From contig JACKQL020000011.1 of assembly GCA_018296165.2 (NCBI GenBank), positions 434,001 through 498,000 of the forward strand: DNA of 64,000 nt, written 5' to 3'. Both the position numbers and the translations under genes were made by a program. Below, one piece after another: positions 13,401 to 24,271 of this stretch (positions are counted from its first letter, which is position 1; every line of letters starts with the position of its first letter). This DNA comes from Termitomyces sp. T153 (Eukaryota; Basidiomycota; Agaricomycetes; Agaricales; Lyophyllaceae). The notes under the pieces were generated by a model. It ran no database searches. It was not told the DNA's origin and saw nothing but the letters and a program-made list of their open reading frames with translations.

Positions 13401-13668
13401 TATTCGGTTCGATGAAAAGGAGTGTAGTGTTTATCCGGAAAGCGACGATGTTGACAAGCCGCCACCAGGTTCAGGACTGAATGTCGCCGCACGATTATCA
13501 CTGTTGGGCTGTTGGGCTGTCGACAAGGCTACGCGAGAACCTATCAAGGACGAATTGCATCCCAGTGCATCCAAGCACTTGAAGCGCCTGAAGAAAATCT
13601 CTCATACTCGTTTCGAGAACTTTGATATCAAAGACGGGAAATGGACTTTTAAAGTCGACCATTTCTGA
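10423..13668 (+). CDS. NUP98: Nucleoporin NUP98 (FG/GLFG repeats, GLEBS, autoproteolytic domain)
   Basis: Exons 10423..10531, 10584..10694, 10760..11026, 11081..11226, 11270..11696, 11747..11878, 11925..12140 and 12194..13668 give 960 codons plus stop. The first ~170 and ~230-560 residues are Gln-rich FG and GLFG-type repeats, which form the permeability barrier. A GLEBS motif for binding Gle2/Rae1 spans exons 4-5 near residues 175-225; it includes YQSISCMPVY and, after the intron, IRLQDYNQGRK. The final ~150 residues form the Nup98 autopeptidase domain (GYGEIEFLDPVDLTGL.., NVAARLSLL..). The protein stops right after the terminal His-Phe, so no Nup96 part follows. Yeast Nup116 and Nup100 likewise lack a Nup96 partner. 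It sits head-to-head with RPA2. Confidence 0.95.
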
Positions 13669-13942
13669 AGTGGGTCGGATTATTAATATCGAGTCGGTAG
13701 TATAGTAATTTTGAGTTGCGTAGTCTACATCGTACATAGTTATCTGTTGCAATACAATGTGCTTTTCATGTCACTGGGTGGGAGTATATGGAATGAACCG
13801 GAAGATGGTTGGTTCCGCATGTGGTTCCGTAATGTTCCACATGTACACGGATGACGGCCTAGGCCTATGATGCCATTTGCCTCTATTATAAGAACTTCGA
13901 AACATATCGACATCACTCATCTAAGACACCCACCGACTACCC

Positions 13943-14923
13943 ATGAAGGTCAGATTTATCCCCTATTCACCTCCCATCGACTCACGTCTGTCAAGCTCGC
14001 CACTCAAGAAGATATCGAAGGTCATGCAGCTGCTTCGCGTCGTGGCGCCATCGAAGGTACGGCAGTGAGCAGCATTGCTGCCATCGGTGGGTCATATTAT
14101 GCCCATCGTCGTTTCCCTGGGTATCGTGCACTCCCCCTGTCGCTTAAACTGCTTGGTGTTGTCATCGTTGTTGCTCCGTGTCTTTCTATCCAGGCTGAAC
14201 GCCGTGGTCTTGAGTACGACAAGTCCAAATGGTGTGCCGGTCCGACTTCTTCGACGAGGAGGTTTTAACGTCAATGATGTAGGGAAGGCGAAGGTGTTAG
14301 ATTCTTGCATAACAAGCAGATGACGGAGGACTCTCGTTGGGAGGAGTTGACAACCAGGGATAAATTGGCCGACTGGGCAGAACGTCATCAGTACAGTTTG
14401 ATTCTTGGTGGCTGGGCTTCCAGTTTGGCCTTCGCTGGCGCTATAATTTCGCGAGACAAGTGCGCTTGCTTCTTTTGATTGAATTTGCAGCCTGGTGCTT
14501 ATTTTGGTGACTCAGGGTGCAAACCACTGCACAAAAGGTACACAGATGTCGTTCAAATGTCTCTGACAACCTAATCGATAATTTGCAGGTCGTACAGGCC
14601 CGTATGTGGGCACAGGGATTGACTATTGGCCTTCTGATTGTCGCTGGTGCCTTGACTCAGACGAGACGTGCAGCTGCTGCTAAACACGTAAGTTTCTCAT
14701 GACGTCTTGCTGTACTCGGGAACTATCTGCATTCGCCATTAGCCTGTCACAGATCATTCGTGGAGAGACTTGGTGAGTCTCGGTTTTGTTTAAACCCATC
14801 CACTGAGTTTGCTGACTTGGTCTTGCTAAGTTGGAAGCTCAAGAACAGGAAGCGCGAGAACGCGCCGCACTCAAGGAACAAGTCACGCCCCCGAGTCGCC
14901 GCGTTCCTGTTTCTGCAACATGA
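13943..14923 (+). CDS. RCF2: Respiratory supercomplex factor 2-like mitochondrial membrane protein
   Basis: Seven small exons (13943..13948, 13996..14231, 14283..14459, 14516..14537, 14589..14687, 14743..14772, 14831..14923) join to 220 codons. The first exon is only ATGAAG, and another is 22 nt. The N-terminus MKLATQEDIEGH followed by RGAIEGTA, the pair of hydrophobic stretches, and the QKVVQARMWAQG segment in the HIG1-type region match yeast Rcf2. Rcf2 is an inner-membrane protein that supports cytochrome c oxidase and III-IV supercomplexes. The C-terminus is a charged EAQEQEARERAALKEQ helix. The intron after W (donor at 14232) was placed from frame and a branch-like TTTTAAC; it is the least certain join. 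Microexons explain why no long reading frame is visible. Confidence 0.8.
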
Positions 14924-15334
14924 ATTCTTCATCGATCTATTTTACATATGGTCGAACCTCTCGCACTTCTATAGACTAATAGACTATGTTACGTCCACAG
15001 CCTATTCCAGGCCTCTGTCCATAATTATAGCTTTCGATCTTCATGTTGTACTCCTAGCACCGAATCCCAAATCGATTGTCATTTGACCTTCATGAAGAAG
15101 GACCAAACGCTACCGAACGGAAACTCGTCAGCAACAACGTACTCAATGAGTAAGTAGATAAGTAGGTCTTCAATTCCTTCTCCGCCAAGGTGTCCGAAGA
15201 TCTCGGCATCTGACGGATGAGTGTATAAGCAAATACCTCGTGTGTCCTTCCACTCAACTAAGCCGGTTGGTTTGCTTTCATTATAAATATGCCCATTCCA
15301 ATCTCACTGGGATCCTCTATCAGCTCCAGTAGTC
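14924..15334. other. Intergenic, no gene seen
   Basis: 411 bp between RCF2 and PAPS reductase in tandem orientation. A TATAAAT at about 15282-15288 lies some 50 bp upstream of the PAPS reductase ATG and may be its TATA box. Nothing else is recognisable. Confidence 0.4.
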
Positions 15335-16151
15335 ATGGCATCCGCACCTCTTGATCTCCCGCTTTCCAAAGAAAAATTGGACGAGATCAATGCCCATCTG
15401 AGCACGCTCACTCCAGAAGAGATCTTGAAATGGGCTGTAGATCATGTACCAGGCTTGTATCAGACAACAGCCTTTGGACTTACTGGGCTCGTTGCGATCG
15501 ATATGCTTTCGAAAATCACATCCTCCCCGCCGCCACTGATCTTCCTTGATACCCTTTATCACTTCCCAGAAACATACGAACTTGTAGAAGACGTCAAGGC
15601 GAAGTACAATGTTCCAATACACGTCTACAAACCTGAAGGATGTAGAAATGTGAAGGAGTTTCAGGCCAAGCATGGGGAGAAGCTATGGGAGACGGATGAA
15701 GATACCTATGATTATGTCGTCAAGGTTCGCCCACATAGAAATATAACACCTCATGCTTGATCCAATAACAATTCAGGTGGAGCCGGCACGTCGCGCATAT
15801 GCAGATTTGGGCGTCAAAGCTGTGATCACTGGACGACGTGCATCTCAAGGTGCTGACCGCGCCTCTCTACAACCGCTTGAAATAGATTCCACGGGGTTAT
15901 TGAAGCTCAATCCGCTTTTCCAATGGAACTTCCCTCTAGTGGAGTGGTATATCAACGAAAACAAAGTTCCAAGAAATAAGCTGCTTGATCAAGGCTACCG
16001 AAGTGTCGGCGATTGGCACAGCACAACGAAAGTTAAAGAGGGCCAGGACGAGAGGGCTGGTAGATGGGCTGGTAGGGAGAAGACCGAGTGTGGGCTACAC
16101 AAGGATTATTTCGCCATGAAGGCCCAAGCGAAAGCTGCTGCTGGTACGTAA
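15335..16151 (+). CDS. MET16: Phosphoadenylyl-sulfate (PAPS) reductase
   Basis: Two exons (15335..15724 and 15777..16151) give 254 codons. The enzyme reduces PAPS to sulfite with thioredoxin in assimilatory sulfate reduction, in the cytosol. The N-terminal part has the PAPS reductase fold with TTAFGLTGLVAIDML and LIFLDTLYHFPETYEL. The C-terminal part has the substrate-binding segment VITGRRASQGADR and the signature KTECGLH, whose cysteine is catalytic. Length fits fungal MET16 (~250-300). A GT (GTACGT) just before the chosen stop could act as a donor and give a slightly different C-terminus. That would not alter the catalytic part. Confidence 0.93.
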
Positions 16152-16492
16152 CCCTCTGATACAGTGTGACCCCTGATCAAATCACGTACCTCTTTGTGCA
16201 GCTTGATCAGGTCCTTGGTTCCATCTTGCGCCGCCGCCACCCCATGACACTTCGTCAATGGTAGGTCGTGATCGAACCTACACAAGTTGCCGCCACCACC
16301 TTCCCCTCGATATCCTATCCTCTTTCGATTAGAATATTTATCTTGTAGCGTTAGGAATCCCATACAATGTGATGTTTTCCAATAACTGGCTAGTTTGTAC
16401 ACGTTGGATCATTACCGCCTCGTCCCAATATCATGTGATGATCACTGAGGCCAACGTCAAGTTTCTGGCGGAGTCTAACCTGCTGACCTTCC
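16152..16492. other. Intergenic, no gene seen
   Basis: 341 bp between PAPS reductase and the RNase III gene, same orientation. It holds no convincing coding sequence or repeat and presumably carries terminator and promoter. Confidence 0.4.
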
Positions 16493-17896
16493 ATGCCTTA
16501 TATCAAGGCCCAACATTCATTTCAGAGTCTCTTTCGATCCACCAGAGCTCAGCTTCCCCCCACTCTTTCACTGAGGTCCTTTCCATTCTTTCCTTACAAG
16601 CTCAGCAACCCATCTGCACTCATGGTTCTCCAGTAAGTAGTACTATCGCCTCCATTGGGCCATCTATATTCAACAACTCGTCGCCGTAGACCAAATTTCG
16701 GCCCTCATGATCGTGACTTCCCATTACTCCCTACTATCAACTCGCGTGAAATCGAGGACAGGGTCTATACACACCGCAGTTTCTATGCGCGCCCAACACA
16801 TGTTTTTGAAGATCATCCCAGTGATCTCAGTCCCGACAATGAGAAGTAAGCTATCTTACCCCTTATGACTCCGTCGATTAAGTATTGCTCCAAGGTTCGA
16901 ACATCTTGGTGACGTTGTCCTAGGTCTTTGTGTGACCAAACTCATGATGCGATTGTATCCTGGACTCCACGTTGGTCCTTCGACTGTAAGCGTCCTATAA
17001 TGGCATGCCCGAGAATATCCCACGATCTGCGCTGCCTCTGTTGCTGACCTATATTGAGAAATTGATGATCCTTTTTATCTAGAAAATTCGGGCACTGGTC
17101 GTCGGGAACAACACGCTTGCTGCGATGTTGGTCATTTTCGTCATCGGAAGCGATTGTGAATTAAATCTAACATCTGTTATCTTTAGTTCATCAAAGTACA
17201 AGCTTCCCGATCGCCTACGATTACACCCTGCTCAGGCGATCGCTCTGCGTGCCTCGACGCATATCCAAGGTAAGCTTCGTGATTTTCACTCGAATCAGAT
17301 CCAACAGCATCTGATACTTTGTCTAATTAGCTGACGTCCTCGAGGTGAGGATCAAATTGATCGTTGACACTCTCATCTGATTACATTTTCTACAGTCGTA
17401 TATCGGAGGACTCTTCCAAGAACAAGGCCTTGAGGCGGTCGAGCGCTGGCTGGATCCGCTCTTTACGCCTTATGCCATATCTGCGTACCAGATAGTCCGC
17501 ATGCAGCATGGCCTTTCTATGTTGCCTACACCCTCGTCATCTCCCCGGTCTTCCAACGCAAACAACACTTTAGCGCCCACGACAACTACTGGACACCTCG
17601 CGCTCTTCAACCAGCGTCTGCAGAAGCGGGATTGTTCGGTAGAGTGGATCTACTCTAATGCTCCTGAAGAAGAAGAAACCAACGTCGATGAGTTTACTCA
17701 ACATGCATCGAAGACGACGCCAGTGTGGTACGTCAAGGTTCTCGTCAACGGCGAGTTCTATGGTAAGGGGAGAGGGAATACAAAGAAGGCTGCGAGAAAT
17801 GAAGCTGCTAAAATTGGTTTGGAAAGACTTGACGTGTGGTGTGTAGAGGTCAACCAAACTAGGTGCTCTCAGCTTTTCTCACAAACCATTCTTTGA
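16493..17896 (+). CDS. RNase III family protein with C-terminal dsRNA-binding domain
   Basis: Exons 16493..16632, 16690..16845, 16895..16985, 17083..17126, 17187..17269, 17331..17344 (14 nt) and 17396..17896 join in frame to 342 codons. The RNase III signature reads NEKFEHLGDVVLGL, and the second acidic pair lies in ADVLESYIGGLF. Residues at the four usual metal-binding positions are therefore acidic. The C-terminus has a dsRBD with the pattern VWYVKVLVNGEFYGKGRGNT-KKAARNEAA. Starting at 16493 adds an Arg/Ser-rich, acid-free leader that looks like a mitochondrial presequence; an internal ATG at 16622 would remove it. It could be a Rnt1-like processing nuclease or a mitochondrial (mL44-like) protein. 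The last ~18 codons may instead be an intron that ends the protein near 17840. Confidence 0.75.
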
Positions 17897-18384
17897 TGGT
17901 CTGTACAGATTCATTCGTATCTTGGATATGTTGACTGCCCTGCATGGTTTCTCCAGACTTGTGCTGGATATGTTGATCAAATGCCAGCTCAAGTGTGCAG
18001 AGGTTGTGGGTTGGGCTTCAACTCAGTTGGTTTTGGCTGCTCTGGACAATGATGATCTCTGCTATCTCATGCTTTCTATACGTTCTGTAACTGTTATCTG
18101 AAGTCCTTGAACTCCTAGGATCTGTATCGATGTTTATGGAAAAGTCCAGGCCTGGTTTCGAACTCTGAGCGGAGTTCGGTGCGGATCGTAATCGAAGCAA
18201 GCAGACCAAGCATCGGATGAAGCATGTATTCCAACGACTCGCCGTGGTAGAGTGTTAAGCAGTGTGACATGTGATAAGGATAGAAAGCAAGCCTCTCCCA
18301 AGCAAGAGCATTGGTCATACACGGATGAACGTGCACATCGAAAAACCAGCAAATGAAAAAGGTATATTGTATAAAGGTAACACT
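17897..18384. other. Convergent intergenic region
   Basis: 488 bp between two genes that point toward each other (RNase III and cytochrome b5). No supported coding sequence; it presumably contains both 3' UTRs. Confidence 0.4.
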
Positions 18385-19053
18385 TCATGCACTGGTTGAG
18401 TAAAGTCTGTAGGCAAAGTAGGCGCCAAGTAGACCAAGAGGCAAGAAGTACGAGAGACTGGATTCAAAGGTTAGTGATAATTGTGAAAACATGTGAGATA
18501 CAAGATGACCTTGAGCCCTTCTCGACGGCACCCGACATCCGAGACTCCTGCGCGGCGGCAGCACCTGACTTTAGTTTGATGTTCTGTACGGTCTTCTATC
18601 AACACCAGTTTGAAATAGTGACACAGTGCTGTGACGTACACCACCCTCGAAATCACCAACGAGCATGTCTGGGAGCAGGGCGCGAGCCTCATCGGAGTGG
18701 CCGACATCCTCGAAGGCTTCTGTTGCATCCTGACCTGTAGAAGAAGTCAATGTCCGATGGACACGTACCGCGGTCCGTGAAATTGCCACGTACCACCCTC
18801 AGCCATGATAACCTCGTCTCCTCCGGGGTGCTAGATAGTGTTACAGCTGATTTCATAGCTACGAGGAAAAAACGGTATACTGCTAACCTCATCTATGAAT
18901 TTCGTGACGTCGTAGACTACAGAGAAGATGTGAGCCGACAAAGATAAACAGCATCATTGGCTAGTGCGTACCCTTGCCATGGATGAGAATGTAAAAGCTC
19001 TGCTTGGACTTGTGTGCGCGGAGTTCCTCGAGAGTAATGATTTTGCCGGCCAT
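18385..19053 (-). CDS. CYB5: Cytochrome b5, tail-anchored
   Basis: Six tiny exons (18385..18457, 18510..18564, 18645..18734, 18794..18830, 18888..18916, 18972..19053) join to 121 codons, so no single long frame exists. The protein begins [18 protein letters not shown]. It carries the haem motif DEHPGGDEV with one axial His, and the second His in [11 protein letters not shown] short Ala/Ser linker leads to a C-terminal hydrophobic anchor ([20 protein letters not shown]). Cytochrome b5 on the ER face passes electrons to fatty-acid desaturases and P450s. Length fits the microsomal family (~120-135 residues). Confidence 0.92.
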
Positions 19054-19739
19054 TATGTTTAGAGAGGAGATTGGGGAATGAAGATATCTGCTTCACAAGC
19101 ACTCTCATCCCTTTTTAAAAAACCGTATCAACTTTCCCACGTGTGGGGCCGGCGTAAAATGATAGGACTTGGAACAACTTAAAACCGCTTGCGCTCTCTT
19201 CGCACAGGCGTGTTTCGATTTCCACGCACTTGGTACTCATCGAATTCCTTAAGAGAATTCGGTCACCCGAGTTGAGACGAAAACCATGATGATTACATTG
19301 AACAATGATATACGCATTGCTAAAGATGTCTACTCGGTTTAGTACTCGAATGGCCACGGGTGAACTGTGAAAGTTGGACATTCAAGTGTGGACCAAGGAA
19401 AGCCATGGAGGTTTCTCTTCCACACACAAGTTGAGGTAACGAAGGCACTGAAAGCCATGTCCCTAGGCATTCGCAAGTGGGTTTGAGAAGTAAGAATGAG
19501 ATCAAGATTCAAGTCGGAACGATAGATTGCATTACACATATCAAGGAGAGGTCGGAATAAAAGCACAGCGACTATGTAACGAAAAAAGTGTGGCTTATAT
19601 ATGAAATGAGTTTCAGATTCCGACGCCGAACAGAGCCAAACATATGATGTGGCTGGGCACATTATCCGCCTTCAACTTGTACCATCACTACACCCTTAAC
19701 GGCCCAGCGCCTCATTGCGAGTCCAGTTGCACTGGCACC
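19054..19739. promoter_or_regulatory. Divergent intergenic region CYB5 / FG-TM protein
   Basis: 686 bp between two divergent start codons, so both promoters should lie here. A CCCACGTGTGGGG stretch with a CACGTG core lies near 19137-19149. No coding sequence is supported: the in-frame extension upstream of 19740 is short and has no family support. Confidence 0.4.
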
Positions 19740-22700
19740 ATGGAAAACGACACCTCAGATATACTTGGCGGTCCGACGTCTCTTAATGCACGCGACAGTC
19801 AGTCTGGATGGTGGTCCAGTCTTCCATTCGGAGCAAAATCGGTTTTTGCTCTCATAGTCTTTTTTATTCTCTACGCTGTCTTCGTTCGTATGCGAGAAAT
19901 CTTTTTTGTGTGGCGGGAGAAGAGCTACAAGTTGTGAGCATATTTTCTACTTTGTTGATACAGTCTTTGATGGATTTTTTTAGGTCTATGCGACGAAGAC
20001 ATGGTATACCGGACAATGACCATCGGCCTTTCAATGTGGCTTATGCTGCTGTGCTACGTGCCAGACAGGAAGACGAGGAAAAGACGAGAAGGGCGAGGCT
20101 TCAGGAGTTGATTCAAGATCAGCAGAGTGCACCGCCTGACCAGGACATACGGCAACGTAATGGTCCGTGATTCTCCTCTTGGCGTGTCATCTTACCCTTG
20201 TTATAACTTTTGACTATAAAGGACATTCACGCGGCTCCTCACCGAGGTCATCGAATCCCCTTCGTGGTCGTAATGAATCTACTGACATCCTCTCATCGAC
20301 GGGCCGAGCTAGTGGCCCCAACCAGTACGCATTTTTTGCTTGATGGCATTTCAGGAGTTCAATTCTTGCTAGTTCTCGCCCTTCGTTTGTTTCCCAGCCT
20401 GTTACTGGAGAATACTATAAACCAAATCCAGCTGTTCGCATCGCCGATCCTGAAATCGATAACAGTCCCCCAAAATCGAGTCTCTCCCGTCGGGGAGGGA
20501 AACATATCGACGAAGGTCGCAAACATGACCTCAATGGTGGTGATGGACCGCAACATATTCAAAGGGAGAGATTCAAAGATAGAAACCATTTGCGAGGCGA
20601 TGAAGAAACTGAATGGATTGGGGAACATGACTCACCACGCGGCTGGAAACGTGGTCACGGGGACGATTATGAGGAGGAAGAGGTCGATGATTCGATACAT
20701 ATCCGAGACAAACGTCAGCGTAAAGTCTCCCTCGACAACAAGTCATCTCAGCTCATTAGTGAGGACATGGATATTGACGAGGACGAGGACGAGCTCAGCG
20801 CGCTTCAGTCCTTCTCTCGTGGCAAAAAGCGAGATCGAGCAGAGGCTGGATCAACATTTGGTGGTGACAACGAGGATGACAGCGACCGCGAGATCGATAC
20901 AGAGCAAGCTCGCCCTCGCCATCGTAAGCGGAGGACATATGCAAAGAGGAGGTCTGATACGGGCGTTTCATCCCGTGGAACAAAACGTGATCGAGAGTTG
21001 GCCGAGGATGAAAGCGAGGGCGAAAACGAGGATAACATGAGCCTCAAAGCCTCGCGCAAGAAGAGAGGCAAAAAATCTGCTCGTGCTTCCCAGAAAGATG
21101 ACCCAAGCGATATGTCCATGGACGAATCTACTTCGCGTGGTCGACCTAGGCGCAGCATTGGTGAGGAATGGGAGAGCAACGGTGTCAAGTACAAGATCGG
21201 GCCCACCGGGCAGCGTCTACGCCAGACTTTGGTGAGGAAGGAAAAGCAAAAGTTTCCGATGGTACGCAGTTCTAAAGTCTTATTCGTGTATTCTTGTAAA
21301 TTTAATTGACAGCCCGAGGACTCACAACATCCTGATCGTCAGGCAAATTTTGAAGTTTATGTTGAGACTTGGCTCACTGACGAGGAGTATCGGGAGGCGA
21401 AAGATCAGCAACTTTTAGCATGGCAAGATTTGAGTAAACCTTCTGCCGAGCCTCAAACGCCGACAGTTGAATCACCGGTAACGTTGTTTTACAACTCTTG
21501 TTTTGCTAGAGTTTAACATGTTCAATCCAGGAGGAAGTGCCCCCGGTTGCTGGAAAAGATCTCTTATGGAACTCGACATCTGGTTCCAGTCAACCCGGAA
21601 CGTCGACACCCCGACAAATTAGTCCTCCTACCACCCCTCAAACTAGACAGCGAAGCGCCGATCTTTTTGGATCGTCAACTGCTTCAACCGTCGGTCTTCG
21701 CATCAATCCTTTTGCCAATCCTCCCCCTGCAGGTAAACGTATTTCAGCTGTCCGTCGCCCCTCTTCTTTCAAATCAGATGGCACATCTACCATTCCACCC
21801 AGTCCTGTAGGATCCATTGTGCACAGCTTGTCTGATACTACGAACAATAGTCCACGCCACAAGGCCTTTTCAAAATGGGAGAAGCAGGATTTAGAAGCGA
21901 AGGCTATGATGAAGATGAGACAGGCTAACCGTCTCAAGGAAGAAGAGAAGCTAGAGAAATTGAAAAAAGAACAAGAAGCTGCTGCTGCTTCAAAAACCAT
22001 CCCAACAATTACAGTAACAAGGGCTGATGATGCGAAACCTACTGAGACAAAGCAAACTACTTTCCCCTTTGCTAAACCACCTGCTGTTGATGCAACCAAG
22101 AAAGATGCTCCAAGCCCCTTGTTCCCTGCTGCCGCTGCCAGAGAAACAACTCAACCACCCTCGTTTGCGCCGACCACATCACAACCAACGACGAAACCTC
22201 CTACGATGTCAGTTCCTGCAACTACAGTAGGGACTCAACCCGAGAAGCAGATTGGAAGTCTCTTTGGGTCCAAACCTGAGCAACTGAACTCGTTTGTATC
22301 GTTTGGACCTTCAACTTCGGCATCGGCATCCTCTTCGACTTTCCCCGCTACCTCTGCGCCTGCACCCACTAATCCTGGCATTCCCACATCTAAGCCTGCA
22401 TTCTCATTTGGTACTACACCATCTCAACTTCAGCCAGCACAAGCAACCCAGGCGAGTGAGAAGAAGAGTGAGCCCGTCGCTGGCGGCTCCTTGTTGTCAA
22501 GACTTGCTCCTTCCTCCGCTCCCGCGTCTGCTGCTCAACCCACTCAGCCTTCACAAGCTTCAACACCCTTTGGATTCGGCAAACCTCCTATGATGGAGGC
22601 TCCCAAGAGAACTTCTACCTTTGGCAATTCAAGCACCCCTCAGTCGTCTTTCCAGCCTCCTCCATCCCACCCTTCTTCCACTGCAAGCACGGGGCCCAAG

Positions 22701-23897
22701 TTCGACTTTGGTTTCGGCAAATCACCGGCGGGTGGAGCGACTACCGCCTCATCTTCCACTGCAACCAAACCTGCAACCAATTTTGCTTTCACCACTTCCT
22801 CAAATCCGACTACTGATAAGGGCAGCACGACGACATCGAGTACTAATCCAGCCTCTCCGGCGACTGGTAATGCAGCGGCGCCCAAGCTTAACTTCTCGAT
22901 ACCGCCATCGTCGCATTCGAATTCATTCGCAGCGAAAGCAAATGGAATTACTGCATCTACAGCAACGACCTCTGCTCCCGCACAACATTCCTTCGTGTTC
23001 GGATCAAGACCTGCTGGAGAAACTGGGTCAAACTCGCTTTTTGGCACCTTCGGAGCTCAAACTACCGCTGCCGTGCCGTCCACTACTACTACTCCTGCAC
23101 AGTCCCCTTTCGAGGCTTTCGGAGCAAAGCCCAACGGTACATCTACGACTACCCCCACGCAGTCAGCCTTCGGGATTGAATCAGCTGCGTCGTCAACTAC
23201 AACTACCCCTGGACAATCGGCTTTTACATTTGGAACAAAGCCTGCTGGTACTTCGTCGACACACTCAGCGTTTGGTGTTCAGTCTACTGCTGGTCCTTCT
23301 GCCCTTGCGCCTACACAATCAGCATTTGCGACGGGTACATCGTCAACGGGTGGTTCTACCTCGTCCGCCTTTGGTAGTAATGCGTTTGGATTGAAGCCTA
23401 ATGGCAATTCTTCGTCAGCGCCCGCGCCTGTGCAGCCAGCTTTGGGCGGAAGTTTTGGAGGTATGAATAGTACTTCAACTTCTTCACCATTTGGAATGGG
23501 CGCTTCCCTTGGCAAACCGGCAAGTGTCACATCCGTTGCCACCCCTGCTGCTTCCAAGGATAATGCTTCCAAACCTATCTTCTCATTTGGAATACCCGCT
23601 GCTCCATCATCAAGTACTACACCATTAATGACGCCTAGTACTACACCGGCTCCATCGACAACGGCTGCTACTACGGGAGCGCCTTCGGCGTTTGGAACAT
23701 CTACGTTTGGACCTTCCTCATCTAGCGCATTTACGTTTGGCAGTGCCCCAAAGAATTCAACGACACCCGCACAAGCATCGACTGATTCACCGTTCGGAAA
23801 ACCAGCGAATCCTAGTGCATTTGGGTTTGGTACCAGTGGCAATGTATTTAGTGGATTTGGCAAAACTCCTGCGCCTACAGGACAGCAGCAGCAGTAG
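19740..23897 (+). CDS. Single-TM FG-repeat protein, putative pore-membrane nucleoporin
   Basis: Exons 19740..19933, 19984..20162, 20222..20324, 20355..21261, 21313..21477 and 21531..23897 join in frame to 1,304 codons. Order of parts: a short acidic N-terminus; one hydrophobic segment at ~33-50 (SVFALIVFFILYAVFV) followed by RMREIFFVWREK and MRRRH (positive-inside rule puts the bulk on the pore/nuclear side); a charged middle with several basic clusters (KRQRK, RHRKRRTYAKRR, KKRGKK) that may act as NLSs; a more conserved-looking segment (GVKYKIGPTGQRLRQTL, then WLTDEEYREAKDQQLLAWQ); a short coiled coil near ~645; and ~550 residues of Ser/Thr/Pro-rich FG repeats (FGFG, FSFG, AFG). The topology is that of vertebrate POM121. 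ATG at 19740 is in good context (CACCATGG). The third intron would be only 30 nt. The FG identity is seen; the pore-membrane role is inferred. Confidence 0.8.
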
Positions 23898-24271
23898 CGT
23901 ATAGATTGAAGCTCTGAGGTCTTATTCGTTACCTGTATAAGTACGAGCACAAAATAGTGTAGAAAAGCCTAATCTGGATGTTCTCTTACTGTTGCCGAGC
24001 ATCATGTGGTTTTCGTTTCGGCTAGATGATTTCCTGTTGCTTCTGAACTGCCACGGCTACAGCAGATCAAGACCGCATATATGGTGCCGTCTTAGGAATG
24101 GTCTAAAAATTTGCAAAAGAAAGGTCATACAAGAGGCTGACGTGTAAGGTTGGTTGGTCTCAGAATCTTTCCCGAGCAAATGCTGACCTCCTAAGCCCTC
24201 CCTCTTTTCTTTACGACCTCATCAGTCTCTCAACGCTCAGCCTTAGTCTATCCATATAATAGCCGTTCCAT
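23898..24271. other. Intergenic, no gene seen
   Basis: 374 bp between two tandem genes. A C/T-rich stretch (CTCCCTCTTTTCTTT and following) and a CATATAATAG stretch about 15 bp before the next ATG look like an ordinary fungal promoter. Confidence 0.4.

Noticed and set aside
22640..23950. Long minus-strand frames (135 and 223 codons) opposite the FG repeats
   Set aside because: Repeat-rich Ser/Thr/Pro/Ala codons leave the antisense strand open by chance; there is no start context or homology.
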